Shown here piece by piece: positions 11,480 to 21,504 of a DNA stretch of 64,000 nt. A program made the position numbers and the translations under genes. The stretch's first letter is position 1, and each line of letters starts with the position of its first letter. Below the pieces are notes generated by a model, which saw only the letters and a program-made list of their open reading frames with translations, had not been told where the DNA came from and did not search any database. This stretch comes from Lacimicrobium alkaliphilum (GTDB lineage Bacteria > Pseudomonadota > Gammaproteobacteria > Enterobacterales > Alteromonadaceae): NCBI RefSeq assembly GCF_001466725.1, contig NZ_CP013650.1:868001-932000 (forward strand), read 5' to 3'.

Positions 11480-12754
11480 ATGACATGGTTCAAGGGTTTG
11501 TCGCGGTTGCTCATCGCCATTAGCCTACTATTGGTGGCGGGACTGGCTATTTTGCTGGTACTGATTATCGATACTCAGCCGCTGGTGGAAGCCAATAGTG
11601 CCGCGCAGGTAGAGGAAGCGGATTCAGTGGCACTGCTTTTACCACAACTTCGAAATGCCTACGCCCGCAGTCAGCATCCTCAGGTCCTGAGTATCAGTGC
11701 AGAGCAACTCGACAGCCTGGCTGGTGTTGTGCAGCGGGCACGGGCGGGCGTTCGTGGCCAGGTGAATATCACTCAGGATGCGGGACTACTGGCAGTAAGC
11801 TATAAACTGCCCTTCCCGGGGACTTACCTTAATCTCAATGCTGAGCTCAAAGCCGGTAAGGGTATACAGTTAGGCACTATGCAATTAGGCAGTCTCAATC
11901 TGCCCGGTGACTGGGTGTTGTCACTGGTCAGTAAGCTGGTGGACTGGAAGCTGGACGCTGATATTGCCAGTGCGCTGCTTGATCGAGTCCGTCAGGTTGA
12001 TATCAGCAACAGCGCCGTGGCCATCAGACTGGCCCCTTTTGCGGATTTATTGCAGGAGCTAAGAGAGCTTCCGCCCTCTGCGCTGTCGCCTGAAGATGCC
12101 CGGAAACAACAGCGGGTGCACCATTATCTGGGCATGCTTGATAAGCTTCAGATGCCGGGTTCTGACACTGTGTCTTTGCATTATTATCTGCAACCGTTGT
12201 TTGCTGAAGCGCTCAGGCGCAGTACCGGAGCAGATGCTGTTGAGGAAAATGAGAGCGCGTTGCTGGCATTGGCTATCTATACCGGTAATCGTCATTTTGC
12301 CCGGTTTGTCGGCATAGAGGCGCTGCCGCGTAATGGGCATCGTGTCAACATTGTGCTCTCAGACAGACAGGATCTGCATCTGCATTTTGTTTACTCTGTG
12401 GCCATTAAGCTGCTCTCTGATCAGGGTATCAGCATAGCCGTCGGTGAATTTAAAGAGCTGATGGACAGAGGCGAGGGTGGCAGTGGTTACAGCTTTGTAG
12501 ACCTGGCGGCGGATATGGCCGGGGTCAGACTGGCGAAAATGGCACTGGAGCCGGATACTGCAGAGCTGATCCAGCGGCGACTGGCACAGGCAGAGGATGA
12601 GTCGGTGTTCTTCCCGCAGGTTCTGGACTTGCCAGAAGGGATGGACAAAGAGGAATTTGCCCGTCGCTTTGAGGCAGTAGACAGTCCCGCCTACCAGCAA
12701 CTGGTGAACAAGATCCGTGAGCGATTAGATACACTGGCGCTTTACCAGCCATGA
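11480..12754 (+). CDS. Membrane-anchored protein of unknown function
   Basis: I do not recognise this 424-residue protein. Residues 8-31 (LLIAISLLLVAGLAILLVLIID) form one membrane anchor, and the rest is predicted to be periplasmic. The middle contains repeated amphipathic strands (SVSYK-like and INLNAELKAGKGIQLG) that recall lipid-binding or AsmA-like beta segments, and the C-terminal third is helical with many acidic residues and contains the GYSFVDLAADMAGVRLA segment. It lies alone between parE and the MscS gene, 208 bases after parE. The start is the first ATG. Base composition is like its neighbours, so it is probably an old resident gene. Confidence 0.75.
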   Translation: MTWFKGLSRLLIAISLLLVAGLAILLVLIIDTQPLVEANSAAQVEEADSVALLLPQLRNAYARSQHPQVLSISAEQLDSLAGVVQRARAGVRGQVNITQDAGLLAVSYKLPFPGTYLNLNAELKAGKGIQLGTMQLGSLNLPGDWVLSLVSKLVDWKLDADIASALLDRVRQVDISNSAVAIRLAPFADLLQELRELPPSALSPEDARKQQRVHHYLGMLDKLQMPGSDTVSLHYYLQPLFAEALRRSTGADAVEENESALLALAIYTGNRHFARFVGIEALPRNGHRVNIVLSDRQDLHLHFVYSVAIKLLSDQGISIAVGEFKELMDRGEGGSGYSFVDLAADMAGVRLAKMALEPDTAELIQRRLAQAEDESVFFPQVLDLPEGMDKEEFARRFEAVDSPAYQQLVNKIRERLDTLALYQP

Positions 12755-12871
12755 AACATGGCTAACAGCAGCGCTGAATTGGCTCAAGATATTGCAAAAC
12801 CGGTGCACAGTCAGGATGATATGCCCCGTTAAACGTCGTGTCGCACAATACTGAATCTACAAGGAGCACCA

Positions 12872-13732
12872 TTGGAATTCTGGCTGGATAAAATTTTTAC
12901 CTTTATGCTGACTCACAAGCTGGTGACCACCCTGCTGCTGCTGTTTGTGATGCTGGGCATCAAACGTCTGATTGTGCGGCTGGTGCGAAGAAGAGGGAAA
13001 AAGCGGGCAGAAGACAAGCGCCCGGCGGTTAATGCGATTAAGAATGTCAGCAATATGTTGCTGGTGGTATTTATCCTGGTGCTCTGGTCAGCAGAGGTAC
13101 AGACTCTGGCCTTTTCCATTGCCGCCTTTATGGTCGCCATCGTGCTGGCCATGCGTGAATATATTCAGTGCTTCACCGGTTTTATCTATGCCACCAGTGC
13201 ACGTATGTTCCGGGTCGGTGACTGGATCCAGGTAGGTGATCATTACGGTGAAGTGATTGAATCAGACTGGCTGAGTCTGACCTTGCTTGAAGTGCATATG
13301 GAAACCTATGAATATTCAGGCAAAACCCTGAATGTACCCAACAACCTGTTGATCACGCGACCGGTTAAAAACCTCAATTTCCTGAAGCGTTATTCGACCC
13401 ACTCTTTTATTCTGACCCGTGATCAGAGTGTCAATGTGTTTGCCTTTAAGGAGCAGCTACAGGAAAAAGCCCGCTCTTACTGTGAGCATTTTCATGATGT
13501 GGCGTTGCGCTACAATAATCTTATCGAAAAACGTCTGGATGTGAATATTTCCGGGCCGGATCCTGCTATCCGCATTACCACCAGCCATCTCGGTGATACG
13601 GAGACCCGTATTACTATTTTCTGCCCTACCGATCAGGCCATAGATATTGAGCAGAAAATTACCGAAGACTTTATGCAGCTATGGTTTGCCAGCCGTGATG
13701 CCAAAGAGCCGCTACCGCAGCCGGATGAATAA
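12872..13732 (+). CDS. MscS-family mechanosensitive ion channel (small type)
   Basis: The protein has 286 residues. Three N-terminal membrane spans are followed by the MscS core: FMVAIVLAMREYIQCFTGFIYATSARMFRVGDWIQVGDHYGEVIE contains the pore helix and the start of the beta domain, and NVPNNLL is the conserved turn near its end. MscS channels open under membrane tension to release solutes after osmotic downshock. The start is TTG at 12872-12874, supported by AAGGAG 6 bases before. It is close to the E. coli MscS length of 286 residues, but its sequence places it in a divergent subgroup, so I give no symbol. Confidence 0.88.
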   Translation: MEFWLDKIFTFMLTHKLVTTLLLLFVMLGIKRLIVRLVRRRGKKRAEDKRPAVNAIKNVSNMLLVVFILVLWSAEVQTLAFSIAAFMVAIVLAMREYIQCFTGFIYATSARMFRVGDWIQVGDHYGEVIESDWLSLTLLEVHMETYEYSGKTLNVPNNLLITRPVKNLNFLKRYSTHSFILTRDQSVNVFAFKEQLQEKARSYCEHFHDVALRYNNLIEKRLDVNISGPDPAIRITTSHLGDTETRITIFCPTDQAIDIEQKITEDFMQLWFASRDAKEPLPQPDE

Positions 13733-14022
13733 CTTAAAGGCGTATTTTGTAAATCTAAGCTAATTCTAACGATTAACACTCTGATTATTCAGGTGAATCG
13801 GTCAATTTAGGCCTGTATGGTGTGAGTAAATTTTCAGATTGTACGATTCTTGTACTTTTTCTGATTTGAGGTTTTGATTGGACTTTATCTTTATATTCAC
13901 TTGAAACAGTAAGTTACAAATCATAGCCGCCAGAAATCAGTTTATACTCTGCTTTTTTCAGGCTTATGCTTGTAAAAGCAGAGCTTTAAAGCTGAGGCCA
14001 GTCCTAACGGTTATTTAATGCT

Positions 14023-14520
14023 TCACTCTGGTACCTTATTAAACCATTCCCGCAGTTCAATCAGCTCTTTATCCCGTTGCCAGTCACGCAACTCAAGTTC
14101 AAAAGGATTGCTGAGCTGGATAGAGCTGATATCGGATTCTACCCATTCAGGCACCGGGTAGGTTTTCAGTTCAGGTGTAAATGCCGGTGGCAAACGGCAG
14201 TGATAGACCCGCAAACCGGAATCTGTCTGACCCAGATAGCGCCCCACTTCCACATTAAAGCCGGTTTGCTCCCAGGTATGCCGGTGCGCAGTGCACTGGG
14301 CTGATTCTCCGTTCTGACCCGCGCCACCGGGGATATCAAGGCCGGAGGAATGTCGGTTAGCTGTAGTTACAAGCCATTTGTCGATTTTGATTAGGCAGGC
14401 TGCTCCGCCGACGTTACTCTCCCGCTGCTGAGCTTCTACCCTGCACATTGGCTGCGACGGGGGCTCACTGCTGCAGGAAAAGAGCAACACAGAGGTACAC
14501 AGAAGTAATCTTTTTTGCAA
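14023..14520 (-). CDS. Lipoprotein with a degenerate Nudix box
   Basis: The protein has 165 residues. A signal peptide with a lipobox (LLLCTSVLLFSC) makes it a probable outer-membrane lipoprotein. From about residue 59 it resembles a Nudix domain: LDIPGGAGQNGESAQCTAHRHTWEQTGF aligns with G-x5-E-x7-REUxEExGU, but two of the signature glutamates are replaced (RH-TWEQ instead of RE-UxEE). An envelope location and missing metal ligands argue against a normal nucleotide pyrophosphatase. The role is unknown. It diverges from the RND operon across a 146-base gap. Confidence 0.7.
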   Translation of the reverse strand: MQKRLLLCTSVLLFSCSSEPPSQPMCRVEAQQRESNVGGAACLIKIDKWLVTTANRHSSGLDIPGGAGQNGESAQCTAHRHTWEQTGFNVEVGRYLGQTDSGLRVYHCRLPPAFTPELKTYPVPEWVESDISSIQLSNPFELELRDWQRDKELIELREWFNKVPE

Positions 14521-14666
14521 TTGGGTACGTACAGTTCAGGAATTTAGCGCCTATGGTAGTATAAGCGCCCCCTGCAGGCTATCACTTGCATTAAGGCTTC
14601 TTTGATTTTTAGTACGGTTCAGCCAGGTGCCAAACCGGTTGCACCAATTTTCACCAGAAAAGGGCT

Positions 14667-15728
14667 TTGAGCCAGATGGCAAAGAAATTTACGATTTCAC
14701 CTGTTTTGATTTTGTTGCTGATGGTATCGGCGGTTACTGTCTATTTGTATCTTCAACCTGAAGAAGCTGAGCCTTCGCGGCAGATGAGCGCAGTGCCGGT
14801 AACGGTTGCAGAGGCAACGCAACAGGATTTTGCGGTAGTGGTCGAGGCATTGGGCACGGCGACGGCCAATGAGGCCGTGCAGATTACCGCTCAGCAAAGC
14901 GAGGTTATTGCCCGTATCGGTTTCGATGATGGCGATATGGTGGAAAAAGGGCAGTTGTTGGTGCAACTCAATGACCGGGAAGAAAAAGCCCGTGTCAGTG
15001 AGCTGGAAATCAATTTACAGGAAGCCAAAAGACAACTGCAGCGTATTACTAATCTGGCCCGCGAGAATGCCACCTCTGCCCAGTTGTTGGATGAGCAGGA
15101 AGCCCGCGTGAATGCCCTTAAGGCCCAGCTTGAAGTGTCCAAATCGCAGTTGGCAGAGCTCGAGATCAGAGCGCCGTTCGCCGGCAAACTGGGGATCCGC
15201 CGGGTCAGTAATGGTGCGCTGGTGCGCCCTGGCGATCTGATCACCACACTGGATGATCTGAGCAAGGTCAAGGTGGATTTCAGTATCGCCGAGCGTCATC
15301 TGTCAGATGTGGCCAAGGGCCTGCCGATTTCGGCAACTACGGTGGCCTATCCCGGCGTTGTGTTTCGCGGGCAGATAATCAGCATGGACTCAAGGCTGGA
15401 TCCGGTAACCCGTTCAGTGCAGGTCAGGGCCCTGGTGGACAACCCCGAACTGCGTCTGCGCCCAGGTATGTTGTTGCAAATTCTGTTGCAAAAACAGGTG
15501 CTCAATACCCTGGTGTTGCCGGAAAGTGCTCTGATTCCGATTCAGGATCAGCAATTTGTCTATGTTGTTGGTGATGATAGTAAAGTTCAGAAACGGGAAG
15601 TAAAAATTGGCCGCCGCAAGCCCGGGCTGGTACAGGTGGTATCCGGTCTTGATGCCGGTGATCGGGTAGTGGTGGAAGGGGCGCTCAAGCTCGGTGATGG
15701 TATGCTTGTTAACGTGCTGGAGCCATAA
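14667..15728 (+). CDS. RND efflux periplasmic adaptor (MFP/HlyD family)
   Basis: The protein has 353 residues. An N-terminal anchor (ILLLMVSAVTVYLYLQ) is followed by a biotinyl-lipoyl half motif (EVIARIGFDDGDMVEKGQLL), a coiled-coil hairpin (about residues 100-155), the second lipoyl half (IRAPFAGKLGIRRVSNGALV), a beta barrel and a membrane-proximal domain ending in VVVEGALKLGDGM. It bridges the inner-membrane pump and TolC. The frame allows TTG at 14667 or ATG at 14676; the ribosome site AAAGGG does not decide between them. The permease gene follows two bases after the stop codon, so they are cotranscribed. Confidence 0.92.
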   Translation: MSQMAKKFTISPVLILLLMVSAVTVYLYLQPEEAEPSRQMSAVPVTVAEATQQDFAVVVEALGTATANEAVQITAQQSEVIARIGFDDGDMVEKGQLLVQLNDREEKARVSELEINLQEAKRQLQRITNLARENATSAQLLDEQEARVNALKAQLEVSKSQLAELEIRAPFAGKLGIRRVSNGALVRPGDLITTLDDLSKVKVDFSIAERHLSDVAKGLPISATTVAYPGVVFRGQIISMDSRLDPVTRSVQVRALVDNPELRLRPGMLLQILLQKQVLNTLVLPESALIPIQDQQFVYVVGDDSKVQKREVKIGRRKPGLVQVVSGLDAGDRVVVEGALKLGDGMLVNVLEP

Positions 15729-15730
15729 CT

Positions 15731-18700
15731 ATGCTGTTATCGGATCTCTCTGTAAAAAGGCCGGTATTTGCCTCTGTTGTTAACCTGCTGCTGATTGTCT
15801 TTGGTATTGTCGCCATCACTAAGTTGTCTCTGCGCGAGTACCCTGATGTAGAGACGCCCATTGTTTCAATCAGCACCAATTATCCCGGTGCGTCGGCCTC
15901 GATAATTGAAACCCGTATTACCCAGTTGCTTGAAGATCGTATCAGCGGTATCGAAGGCATCAAGAACATCAACTCCAGCAGCCGCAATGGCCGCTCTTCC
16001 ATCAGTATTGAATTTCATCTGTATCGCGATATTGATGCGGCGGCCAATGATGTGCGCGAACGGGTCAGCCGGGCGCTGAATAACCTTCCGGCTCAGGCCG
16101 ATCCACCTGAAGTGTATAAATCGGACTCCGACGAAGATGTGGTGGTCTGGTATAATCTGCGCAGCGACAATATGTCAGTGATGGAGCTGACCGATTATGC
16201 TGATCGCTATGTGGTGGACCGCCTTGCGGTAGCCGATGGGGTGGCCAGGGTCAGAATTGGCGGCGGACGAACCTACGCCATGAAAGTCTGGCTGGATCGC
16301 AATGCTATGGCCGCCCGTAACGTGACGGTGGAAGATATCGAGCAGGTGATCCGCTCCGAAAATGTGGAACTACCCGCCGGAGAGATAGAGTCCTCCGATC
16401 GTGATTTTGAGGTCAGGGTTGCCCGCTCATTTCTTGACCCGGATGATTTCTCGCGCCTGACGATCAAGGCCGGTGCCGACGGTTATCTGGTGCGTCTGGG
16501 CGAGGTAGCGAATGTCGAACTGGCCGCCGAGGACGATAAAACCGAGTTTCGTGGCGATGGCGTGAATATGATTGGACTGGGCATTGTTAAACAGTCCAAG
16601 GCCAATACGCTGGAGGTGGCCAGAGCGGCCCGTAAAGCCATCGAAGAGGTGGAGCGGAATCTGCCGGGTAATATTTTTATCGTGCCCAGCTATGACTCCT
16701 CGGTGTTTATCGAAGAGTCCATTAACGAGGTTTACAATACTCTGGCCATTGCCATGGTGATGGTGGTGGTGGTCATCTACCTGTTCCTGGGCAATGTTAA
16801 AGCCACCCTGATCCCCGCCGTAACAGTGCCGGTAGCGCTGGTGGCGGCCTTTATGGTGCTCTATACCCTGGGTTTTTCCATCAACCTGCTGACCTTGCTG
16901 GCGCTGGTGCTGGCCATTGGTCTGGTGGTGGATGACACTATCGTCGTGCTGGAAAACATTTATCGGCGTATCGAGATGGGCGAGCCACCCTTGCTGGCCG
17001 CTTATCGTGGTGCCCGTGAAGTGGGCTTTGCGGTGATTGCCACTACGTTAGTGCTGATCGCGGTATTTCTGCCGCTGATTTTTCTGGAGGGCAATATCGG
17101 CAGATTGTTTACCGAATTTGCCATTGCCATTGCCGCCGCCGTGGCCTTTTCCAGTTTCACCGCCCTGACCCTGTCGCCCATGCTTTGCTCGCGAATTCTG
17201 GAAAAACGTGAGCGCAGCAGTCGCTTCGGGCGCGCCATGGACAAAGGCTTCTCGAAGCTGGAAAACAGTTACTACCAGTCTCTGGATAAGAACCTGCACC
17301 AGCCCTGGGTAACCGCACTGCTGATTATCGTCAGCGTGGTAGCCTTATATGGACTGTCAAAAGAAGTGCCCACCGAGTTTGTACCCAAAGAAGACCGTGG
17401 CAACTTCTTTATCATTATGCAATCGGCAGAAGGGGCGAGTTTCGAGAGCAACAGCCGCAACCTGAAAAAAATCGAAGATATTCTGCTGCCCTATATCGGC
17501 AAGGAAGAAGTCGACAGAGTACTGGTAAGAACGCCTGGCTGGGGCGGCAGTGCCGGTATTGCCATCGTTGGTGCTGTGCCCTGGGATGAGCGCAAGCGCA
17601 GTACCTTTGAACTGATGGATGAAATCAGCGGCAAGCTGACCACCATTCCCGATGTGCGCGCTTTTGCGGTGATGCGCAGCAGCCTTGGTGGCGGTGGGCT
17701 GGGCCGGCCGGTGCAGTTTGTGTTAAAGGGCAATACCTATGAGGAGCTGGTCAGCGCCCGGGATATTCTGATGAAAAAAGCCGCTGACAATCCCGGCCTG
17801 GTGCGTCTGGACAGTGATTATAAGGAAACCTGGCCGCAAATACTGGTGAATATCAATAAAGAGCGGGCCGCCGATCTGGGTGTTTCTATTGGTGATATCG
17901 GTCGGACGCTGGAGACCATGCTGGGGCAGCGGCGGGTATCCACTTACCTTGATCGGGGTCAGGAGTACTACGTGATCATGGAAGGCCGCAAGGCCGATTA
18001 CCGCAGTCCGCAGAGTATTGACAATCTCTATGTGCGCTCGCAGCGTTCAGGTGAGCTGATCCCGCTGGATAACCTGCTCAGTTTTGAGGAGCAGGCTACT
18101 TCATCGACCCTTAACCGCTACAACAGAATGAGGGCCATTACGATCAGTGCCAACCTGGCTGATGGTTATACCCTGGGTGAGGCGCTGGATTATCTGAACG
18201 GCATCGTCAGTGAGGAGATCTCTGACACCATCGCCGTGGACTATAAAGGTGAGTCTCAGCTATTGCAGGAGTCCGGCAATTCAGTGCTGTTTATCTTTGC
18301 CATGGCCCTGGCGGTCACCTATCTGGTGCTGGCGGCACAGTTTGAGAGCTGGGTTCATCCGCTGGTGATTATGCTGACCGTCCCCCTGGCATTGCTTGGC
18401 GCTTTTATTGGTTTATATCTCACCGATCTGTCGATGAATATCTACAGTCAGATCGGCATGATTATGTTGATTGGCCTGGCGGCTAAAAACGGCATCCTGA
18501 TCGTGGAATTTGCTAATCAGCTGCGGGATGTGGGTATGGAGTTTGAAGAAGCCCTGAAACGGGCGGCCAAGCAGCGGCTGCGTCCTATCGTCATGACCGG
18601 CTTTACGACCGTATTCAGCTCTCTGCCATTGGTACTGGCCTCCGGGCCAGGCTCAGAGAGCCGGATGGTCATCGGTATGGTGATCTTTGCCGGTGTTATT

Positions 18701-18841
18701 GTGGCGACCTTTATGACCCTGTTTGTGGTGCCTACTGCCTACTACTGGCTGGCCCGCCATACCGGCTCACCCATGCAGATGACCCATAAACTGGAAAAAA
18801 TGGACGAAGAGCTGCCGTACCGTAAAGGCGAGGTGGATTAA
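15731..18841 (+). CDS. RND (HAE1-type) efflux permease
   Basis: The protein has 1036 residues, the normal AcrB size. It starts with LSVKRPVFASVVNLLLIVFG and has two large periplasmic loops and 12 membrane spans. The proton-relay helix shows LAIGLVVDDTIVVLENIYRR with the paired aspartates, and IGLAAKNGILIVEFANQLRD is the conserved helix 10/11 region. The permease expels drugs, dyes or lipids in exchange for protons. No third, outer-membrane component is in the operon; TolC at 5.3-6.6 kb is the obvious partner. Substrate range cannot be read from the sequence. Confidence 0.94.
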   Translation: MLLSDLSVKRPVFASVVNLLLIVFGIVAITKLSLREYPDVETPIVSISTNYPGASASIIETRITQLLEDRISGIEGIKNINSSSRNGRSSISIEFHLYRDIDAAANDVRERVSRALNNLPAQADPPEVYKSDSDEDVVVWYNLRSDNMSVMELTDYADRYVVDRLAVADGVARVRIGGGRTYAMKVWLDRNAMAARNVTVEDIEQVIRSENVELPAGEIESSDRDFEVRVARSFLDPDDFSRLTIKAGADGYLVRLGEVANVELAAEDDKTEFRGDGVNMIGLGIVKQSKANTLEVARAARKAIEEVERNLPGNIFIVPSYDSSVFIEESINEVYNTLAIAMVMVVVVIYLFLGNVKATLIPAVTVPVALVAAFMVLYTLGFSINLLTLLALVLAIGLVVDDTIVVLENIYRRIEMGEPPLLAAYRGAREVGFAVIATTLVLIAVFLPLIFLEGNIGRLFTEFAIAIAAAVAFSSFTALTLSPMLCSRILEKRERSSRFGRAMDKGFSKLENSYYQSLDKNLHQPWVTALLIIVSVVALYGLSKEVPTEFVPKEDRGNFFIIMQSAEGASFESNSRNLKKIEDILLPYIGKEEVDRVLVRTPGWGGSAGIAIVGAVPWDERKRSTFELMDEISGKLTTIPDVRAFAVMRSSLGGGGLGRPVQFVLKGNTYEELVSARDILMKKAADNPGLVRLDSDYKETWPQILVNINKERAADLGVSIGDIGRTLETMLGQRRVSTYLDRGQEYYVIMEGRKADYRSPQSIDNLYVRSQRSGELIPLDNLLSFEEQATSSTLNRYNRMRAITISANLADGYTLGEALDYLNGIVSEEISDTIAVDYKGESQLLQESGNSVLFIFAMALAVTYLVLAAQFESWVHPLVIMLTVPLALLGAFIGLYLTDLSMNIYSQIGMIMLIGLAAKNGILIVEFANQLRDVGMEFEEALKRAAKQRLRPIVMTGFTTVFSSLPLVLASGPGSESRMVIGMVIFAGVIVATFMTLFVVPTAYYWLARHTGSPMQMTHKLEKMDEELPYRKGEVD

Positions 18842-19299
18842 CGGTTAAAACATAGGTAACCACGAAAGGCACGAAAATCACGAACAAATAACTATCTCTC
18901 GCAGAGTCGCTGAGACGCAGGGGCCTTATAGCATCTGTTCCACAGCGCCTTTGCGCCTCTGCGAGATCGAATTAATCGCCTGGCAACTTACCGAGCCCCC
19001 AATGTAGGGTCGAATTTATTCGACCAGCAGAGGCGAGATTGGCACCGTTAGCCCAATAAATTGGGCCCTACATGGGGCGGTTTAACAAATCCCGTATTCG
19101 CTTTCGCCCCTACAACCTCCGCGCGCTCTGCGTCTCTGCGGTGAGTATGCCGCTGTTATACATTTAAGCCTCTGTGGTAAAAAATCCACGCATAATCCCG
19201 CAACCTTTGAACGAACCAATGTACGTGCTGGTAACATCCGGTTGTCAAAGGTGCTGGACAGGTCCGCTGCGCTTCCTGGCCGGCTACACAGCCTGACAA
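18842..19299. repeat. Gene-free interval packed with dispersed intergenic repeats
   Basis: No gene is supported here. The interval holds several short repeat families. CACGAAAGGCACGAA-type sequence is at 18859-18885. GCAGAG/GACGCAGGGG-type sequence is at 18899-18923, with its inverted partner TTTGCGCCTCTGCG at 18951-18964 and another, CTCTGCGTCTCTGCGGTGAG, at 19126-19145. A TGTAGGGTCGAATTTATTCGACC unit lies at about 19002-19024, with CCAATAAATTGGGCCCTACA opposite it at 19052-19071. The same CTCTGCG family returns at 38.5-38.8 kb. No transposase or RAYT gene lies beside it. Confidence 0.7.
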
Positions 19300-19524
19300 C
19301 TATTTCACCAGCCACTCCACAATGCGGCGGCTGAATGGGGCGAACAGCATCACCAGTGGAAAGGCACACAGATGTGCCAGCACATAAGCCCGTAGCCATA
19401 ACCAGATAAAATTCTCTACCAGGCCAAGGTTAATCAGGGTCAGTATGCCTGACATACAAAAAGCCATAAATCCGCTCATTATAAAGGCGAACAGCCAGCC
19501 GGAGTGTTTGGGGTTAAACATCAT
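19300..19524 (-). CDS. DUF2798 small membrane protein
   Basis: This 74-residue protein has two membrane spans. The motif [23 protein letters not shown] is followed by [31 protein letters not shown], which is the DUF2798 pattern (a conserved L/A-F-P region and a basic end). The function is unknown. Its start overlaps the 3' end of mutH by 11 bases, which suggests translational coupling to mutH. Confidence 0.8.
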   Translation of the reverse strand: MMFNPKHSGWLFAFIMSGFMAFCMSGILTLINLGLVENFIWLWLRAYVLAHLCAFPLVMLFAPFSRRIVEWLVK

Positions 19525-20194
19525 TGAAAACCTTATCCAGGATCTGTTGAGTAAAGTGTTTTTTCAGATAAAAGCCCCGGGGACGGGTGCGGATCCGCTG
19601 GCCCTGTTCGCCGATGGCGTCGGTGAGGGCCTTGCCGTCGGCGGCTTTGGGTCGTAACTGCAGCACTTCGCCATGTCGAGCTGTAACAGACTCGATTTTG
19701 CCCAGCGCGAGCAGCTCCATGATCTCTTCCCAGTCCTGGCGTAAGGCGGCTTCCTCGTTCTGATCGGGCTGCCAGACAAAGGCGCTGCCGACCCGGCGCT
19801 CCGCAGGCGCAATAGTGCGACTGGCCAGAATCGGCAGCCAGCAGACGCAGCTTAATTTGTTACGCACATTGGAGTGCTCCCAGCTCATTCCGGCAATATT
19901 AACCAGCGGCGCATAGCAGACATAGGTGGTTTCCAGCGGTTTACCCTGCTCATTAACAGGTAAGGTTTTGAGTTCTACTCCAAGTTGCGGAAAATCCTGC
20001 TCTGGTTTTGAACCGGCTTCTGCCCCCAGCCACAGTTCCAGCAACTGGCCACTCCAGCCTTTATGCCGTTGCAGGTTTTCTGGTGTGGCGAAGCCGGCCA
20101 GATCCGCCAGTTCGCCCAGTGTCAGCCCGGCTAACTGGCGGGTTCGTTCCAGCAGTTCCTCAATGCTCGCAGGAGGGTGTTGGGGTAGTTGCAC
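19514..20194 (-). CDS. mutH: DNA mismatch repair endonuclease
   Basis: The protein has 226 residues. The Sau3AI/MutH active site is complete: D67 in QDFPQLG and then E74 and K76 in VELKTLPV. The N-terminal [20 protein letters not shown] is typical of MutH. MutH nicks the unmethylated strand at hemimethylated GATC sites once activated by MutL, so its presence implies Dam methylation in this organism. It lies one base after the YhhN gene stop, so the order yhhN-mutH-DUF2798 looks like an operon. The pairing with rppH on the opposite strand is common in gammaproteobacteria. Confidence 0.94.
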   Translation of the reverse strand: MQLPQHPPASIEELLERTRQLAGLTLGELADLAGFATPENLQRHKGWSGQLLELWLGAEAGSKPEQDFPQLGVELKTLPVNEQGKPLETTYVCYAPLVNIAGMSWEHSNVRNKLSCVCWLPILASRTIAPAERRVGSAFVWQPDQNEEAALRQDWEEIMELLALGKIESVTARHGEVLQLRPKAADGKALTDAIGEQGQRIRTRPRGFYLKKHFTQQILDKVFNDV

Positions 20195-20195
20195 C

Positions 20196-20834
20196 TTATT
20201 CTGTTTCCCGCGTTGTGATGGTCAGGGCACCGTTGACCAGGCAAAATTGTGCTAAATAATAGCTGAACATGACAGTGAATTCATGCCAGACAAAAGCATC
20301 AATAAAGTATACCCAGGCCAGCAAGGTATCTGAGATGACGAAGCTGACAGCACCCACTATCAACCAGGGAATTCCTTTGCTGGCAATAATGGCAGTGGTC
20401 GCCATTGCGCACAGCGCCAGCATATAGGCCACAACGGGCCAAAGCATGTTGCCAAGCTCAGGTTGCAGACGCCAGAACAACGCACCGGCAAACGCCACAA
20501 TAAGTGCCAGGGGCAGTAGTTTCCAGTGCTGCCAGTGGCGAAAACGCCAGAAGTTAATGCTGTAGATTAGCTGTGCCAGTAAAAAGGCGGCCAGTCCAAG
20601 ATTGAAACTCTGGGGTAGCGGCAAGGCCAGCAGGATGTCGCCACAGGCTGAAAAAGCCAGAGCAGTGAGCAGCAGGTACTTATTATTTTGGGCATTGCGC
20701 ATCACCAGTAGCATCAGCCACATTACGGGGATGGCTTTGAACAGAAAATCAAGAGGATAGGCCCGTAAATGCAGGCTGAATAGATAGAACAGCGCACTGC
20801 CGACGAAGATCAGATTCCAGTGTCTGCTTTTCAT
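20196..20834 (-). CDS. YhhN/TMEM86-family membrane protein (lysoplasmalogenase-like)
   Basis: The protein has 212 residues and about eight membrane spans. Conserved YhhN features are [23 protein letters not shown] (the S-x2-GD motif of the family) and [11 protein letters not shown]. Animal TMEM86 members hydrolyse lysoplasmalogens; the bacterial role is not settled. It is the first gene of a probable operon with mutH (one-base gap). Confidence 0.85.
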   Translation of the reverse strand: MKSRHWNLIFVGSALFYLFSLHLRAYPLDFLFKAIPVMWLMLLVMRNAQNNKYLLLTALAFSACGDILLALPLPQSFNLGLAAFLLAQLIYSINFWRFRHWQHWKLLPLALIVAFAGALFWRLQPELGNMLWPVVAYMLALCAMATTAIIASKGIPWLIVGAVSFVISDTLLAWVYFIDAFVWHEFTVMFSYYLAQFCLVNGALTITTRETE

Positions 20835-20971
20835 TAACCTGCTCCATCGTAGGGGTTTAGGGGGCTGTCACGAGCCAGCTATACAGCAAATATTGGCTGA
20901 ATTAGCTTTGAAAGAGGCCTAGTTTATGGAAGAATGCGTTACTATAAAAGAACTAATGCCCGGGAGTCTAA

Positions 20972-21493
20972 GTGATTGATGCCGAAGGATTCCGCGCGAA
21001 TGTCGGCATAGTGATTTGCAACAGGATAGGGCAAGTATTTTGGGCAAGACGCTATGGCCAGCATTCCTGGCAGTTTCCACAAGGCGGAATTGATCAAGGT
21101 GAAACTGCAGAGCAGGCAATGTATCGGGAGCTGCACGAGGAAGTGGGGCTTAAACCACAGGATGTGGAAATACTCGGGGTAACCAAAAACTGGGTAAGAT
21201 ACAAATTGCCGAAGAGGCTGATACGCCAGGGTACGGATCCTGTCTGTATCGGGCAGAAGCAAAAATGGTTTTTGCTGAAGCTTACCTGTAAAGAGGAAGA
21301 TGTTGATGTTTTGCACTCGGGTCATCCGGAATTCGACGGTTGGCGCTGGGTTAGTTATTGGTACCCTGTACGTAATGTGGTGTCTTTCAAACGGGATGTT
21401 TATCGTCGCGTAATGAAGGAGTTTGTGTCCATTGCCATGCCCGTTCAGACCAGACCAGCCGGACAGCGGTCTAAACGTCGGCGCAGGAGTTAG
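20972..21493 (+). CDS. rppH: RNA 5'-pyrophosphohydrolase
   Basis: The protein has 173 residues. It starts with a GTG codon ([14 protein letters not shown], the standard RppH start) with CGGGAG upstream. The Nudix box [20 protein letters not shown] covers residues 38-57 and runs on to VGL. The aromatic WQFPQGG before it and the [11 protein letters not shown] segment after it are diagnostic. RppH removes pyrophosphate from mRNA 5' ends to trigger RNase E decay. ptsP follows 11 bases later, as in E. coli. Confidence 0.95.
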   Translation: MIDAEGFRANVGIVICNRIGQVFWARRYGQHSWQFPQGGIDQGETAEQAMYRELHEEVGLKPQDVEILGVTKNWVRYKLPKRLIRQGTDPVCIGQKQKWFLLKLTCKEEDVDVLHSGHPEFDGWRWVSYWYPVRNVVSFKRDVYRRVMKEFVSIAMPVQTRPAGQRSKRRRRS

Positions 21494-21504
21494 GACAACA
21501 CATT

